The position numbers and the translations under genes are program-made. Under the pieces are notes generated by a model, which worked only from the letters and a program-made list of their open reading frames with translations, did not search any database and was not told where the DNA came from. Shown piece after piece: positions 63,760 to 64,000 of a stretch of DNA of 64,000 nucleotides. The stretch spans positions 1 to 64,000 of the forward strand of contig JAABSX010000012.1 of assembly GCA_011390205.1 (NCBI GenBank). The letters run 5' to 3'. Position 1 is the stretch's first letter. The number at the start of each line of letters is the position of its first letter. The DNA comes from Microscillaceae bacterium. GTDB taxonomy: Bacteria; Bacteroidota; Bacteroidia; Cytophagales; Microscillaceae.

Positions 63760-64000
63760 TCAGAGTTTGTCTGGATTAATCTTAAGCCCTAAGACCAGAA
63801 TGTCATCTATTTGATTTTCATCACTGGCTTTTTTCCAGTCTTCTATGGTTTGGTTCAAGATGTTTTTTTGAGTTGGGAGGTCTTCTTGATAAATATTTAG
63901 CAGAAGTTCTTTTAACTGCTTAATCATAAATTTTTTCCTGTGAGGCCCCCCGAATTGGTCTTGATACCCATCCGAAAACATATAAAAGCAGCTCACTTGG
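63760..64000 (-). CDS. SpoIIE/RsbU-type PP2C phosphatase, C-terminal end only
   Basis: The reading frame enters from the right edge and ends at 63760, giving about 79 residues of a C-terminus. FYMFSDGYQDQFGG is the SpoIIE/PP2C metal-binding block (Asp, Gly), and the end carries the DDILVLGLKI strand with its metal-binding Asp pair. Such phosphatases dephosphorylate STAS proteins in partner-switch systems. N-terminal sensor domains lie outside the window. Confidence 0.85.
   Translation of the reverse strand, partial: QVSCFYMFSDGYQDQFGGPHRKKFMIKQLKELLLNIYQEDLPTQKNILNQTIEDWKKASDENQIDDILVLGLKINPDKL

Noticed and set aside
1-64000. tRNA, rRNA, CRISPR, insertion sequences, prophage
   Set aside because: No T-loop plus acceptor stem, repeat-spacer array, transposase or phage gene was recognised in the gaps or coding regions.

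Overview
The window reads as chromosomal DNA of a Bacteroidota bacterium, most likely a Cytophagales-like gliding or marine lineage. The evidence is a type IX secretion C-terminal sorting domain (3630-4157), a TonB-dependent receptor with an N-terminal carboxypeptidase-like domain, the bamD / omega-like / coaBC block typical of the phylum, DUF5606 and DUF4175 proteins, and repeated TTG-N20/21-TAnnTTTG promoters, the -33/-7 form of the Bacteroidota primary sigma factor. I placed the order by gene repertoire only. I saw no insertion sequence, prophage, CRISPR array, rRNA or tRNA.

Layout. 1-6630: a truncated cyclic-nucleotide-binding regulator, tilS, an OstA-like envelope protein, a T9SS cargo protein, bamD, an RNA polymerase omega-like gene and coaBC. 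7200-18099: a 2OG-Fe(II) oxygenase, a hemF / class V aminotransferase pair, a thioredoxin-like protein, a 1,088-residue tricorn-type protease, a DUF2071 protein, a glycosyltransferase/methyltransferase pair and hemN. 18322-27821: a STAS-like/TPR pair, a phytase lipoprotein beside a large TonB receptor, a GAF protein with a degenerate kinase-like tail, and a solitary nqrF. 28047-33371: an unknown membrane-protein pair, an MscS channel, another unknown membrane protein, and a small membrane protein upstream of a GbsR/MarR regulator behind a clear promoter. 33368-39940: a PrkA-type kinase followed by a minus-strand housekeeping cluster (esterase, SGNH protein, SpoU methyltransferase, engB, DUF5606, unknown). 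40076-49260: small proteins, carA, a LolD-type ABC ATPase, a GT2, a MarR regulator, a second STAS-like protein, and a lepB / permease / ppk2 operon. 49508-64000: a large uncharacterised protein, gpmI, a LemA-like protein, an HExxH membrane protein, a DUF4175 / RsbW-like kinase / ybeY operon, trpS, sucD, murF, an McrC without McrB, and the C-terminal end of a SpoIIE-type phosphatase.

How the genes fit together. Much is core metabolism and envelope biogenesis: CoA, haem, carbamoyl phosphate, glycolysis, TCA cycle, murein, signal peptidase and outer-membrane assembly. A second theme is dispersed signalling of the partner-switch type: two related STAS-like proteins, an RsbW-like ATPase and a SpoIIE-like phosphatase, plus a PrkA kinase, a GAF protein and a cNMP-binding protein. 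No single gene island looks like a complete novel system. The best leads are the solitary McrC, the PrkA kinase with a possible zinc site, the GAF/pseudo-kinase protein, the unknown membrane pair at 28047-29625, the conserved unknown at 49508-51019, and paired hairpins near 45.8 kb. Function calls rest on motif recognition by eye; no database search was run.
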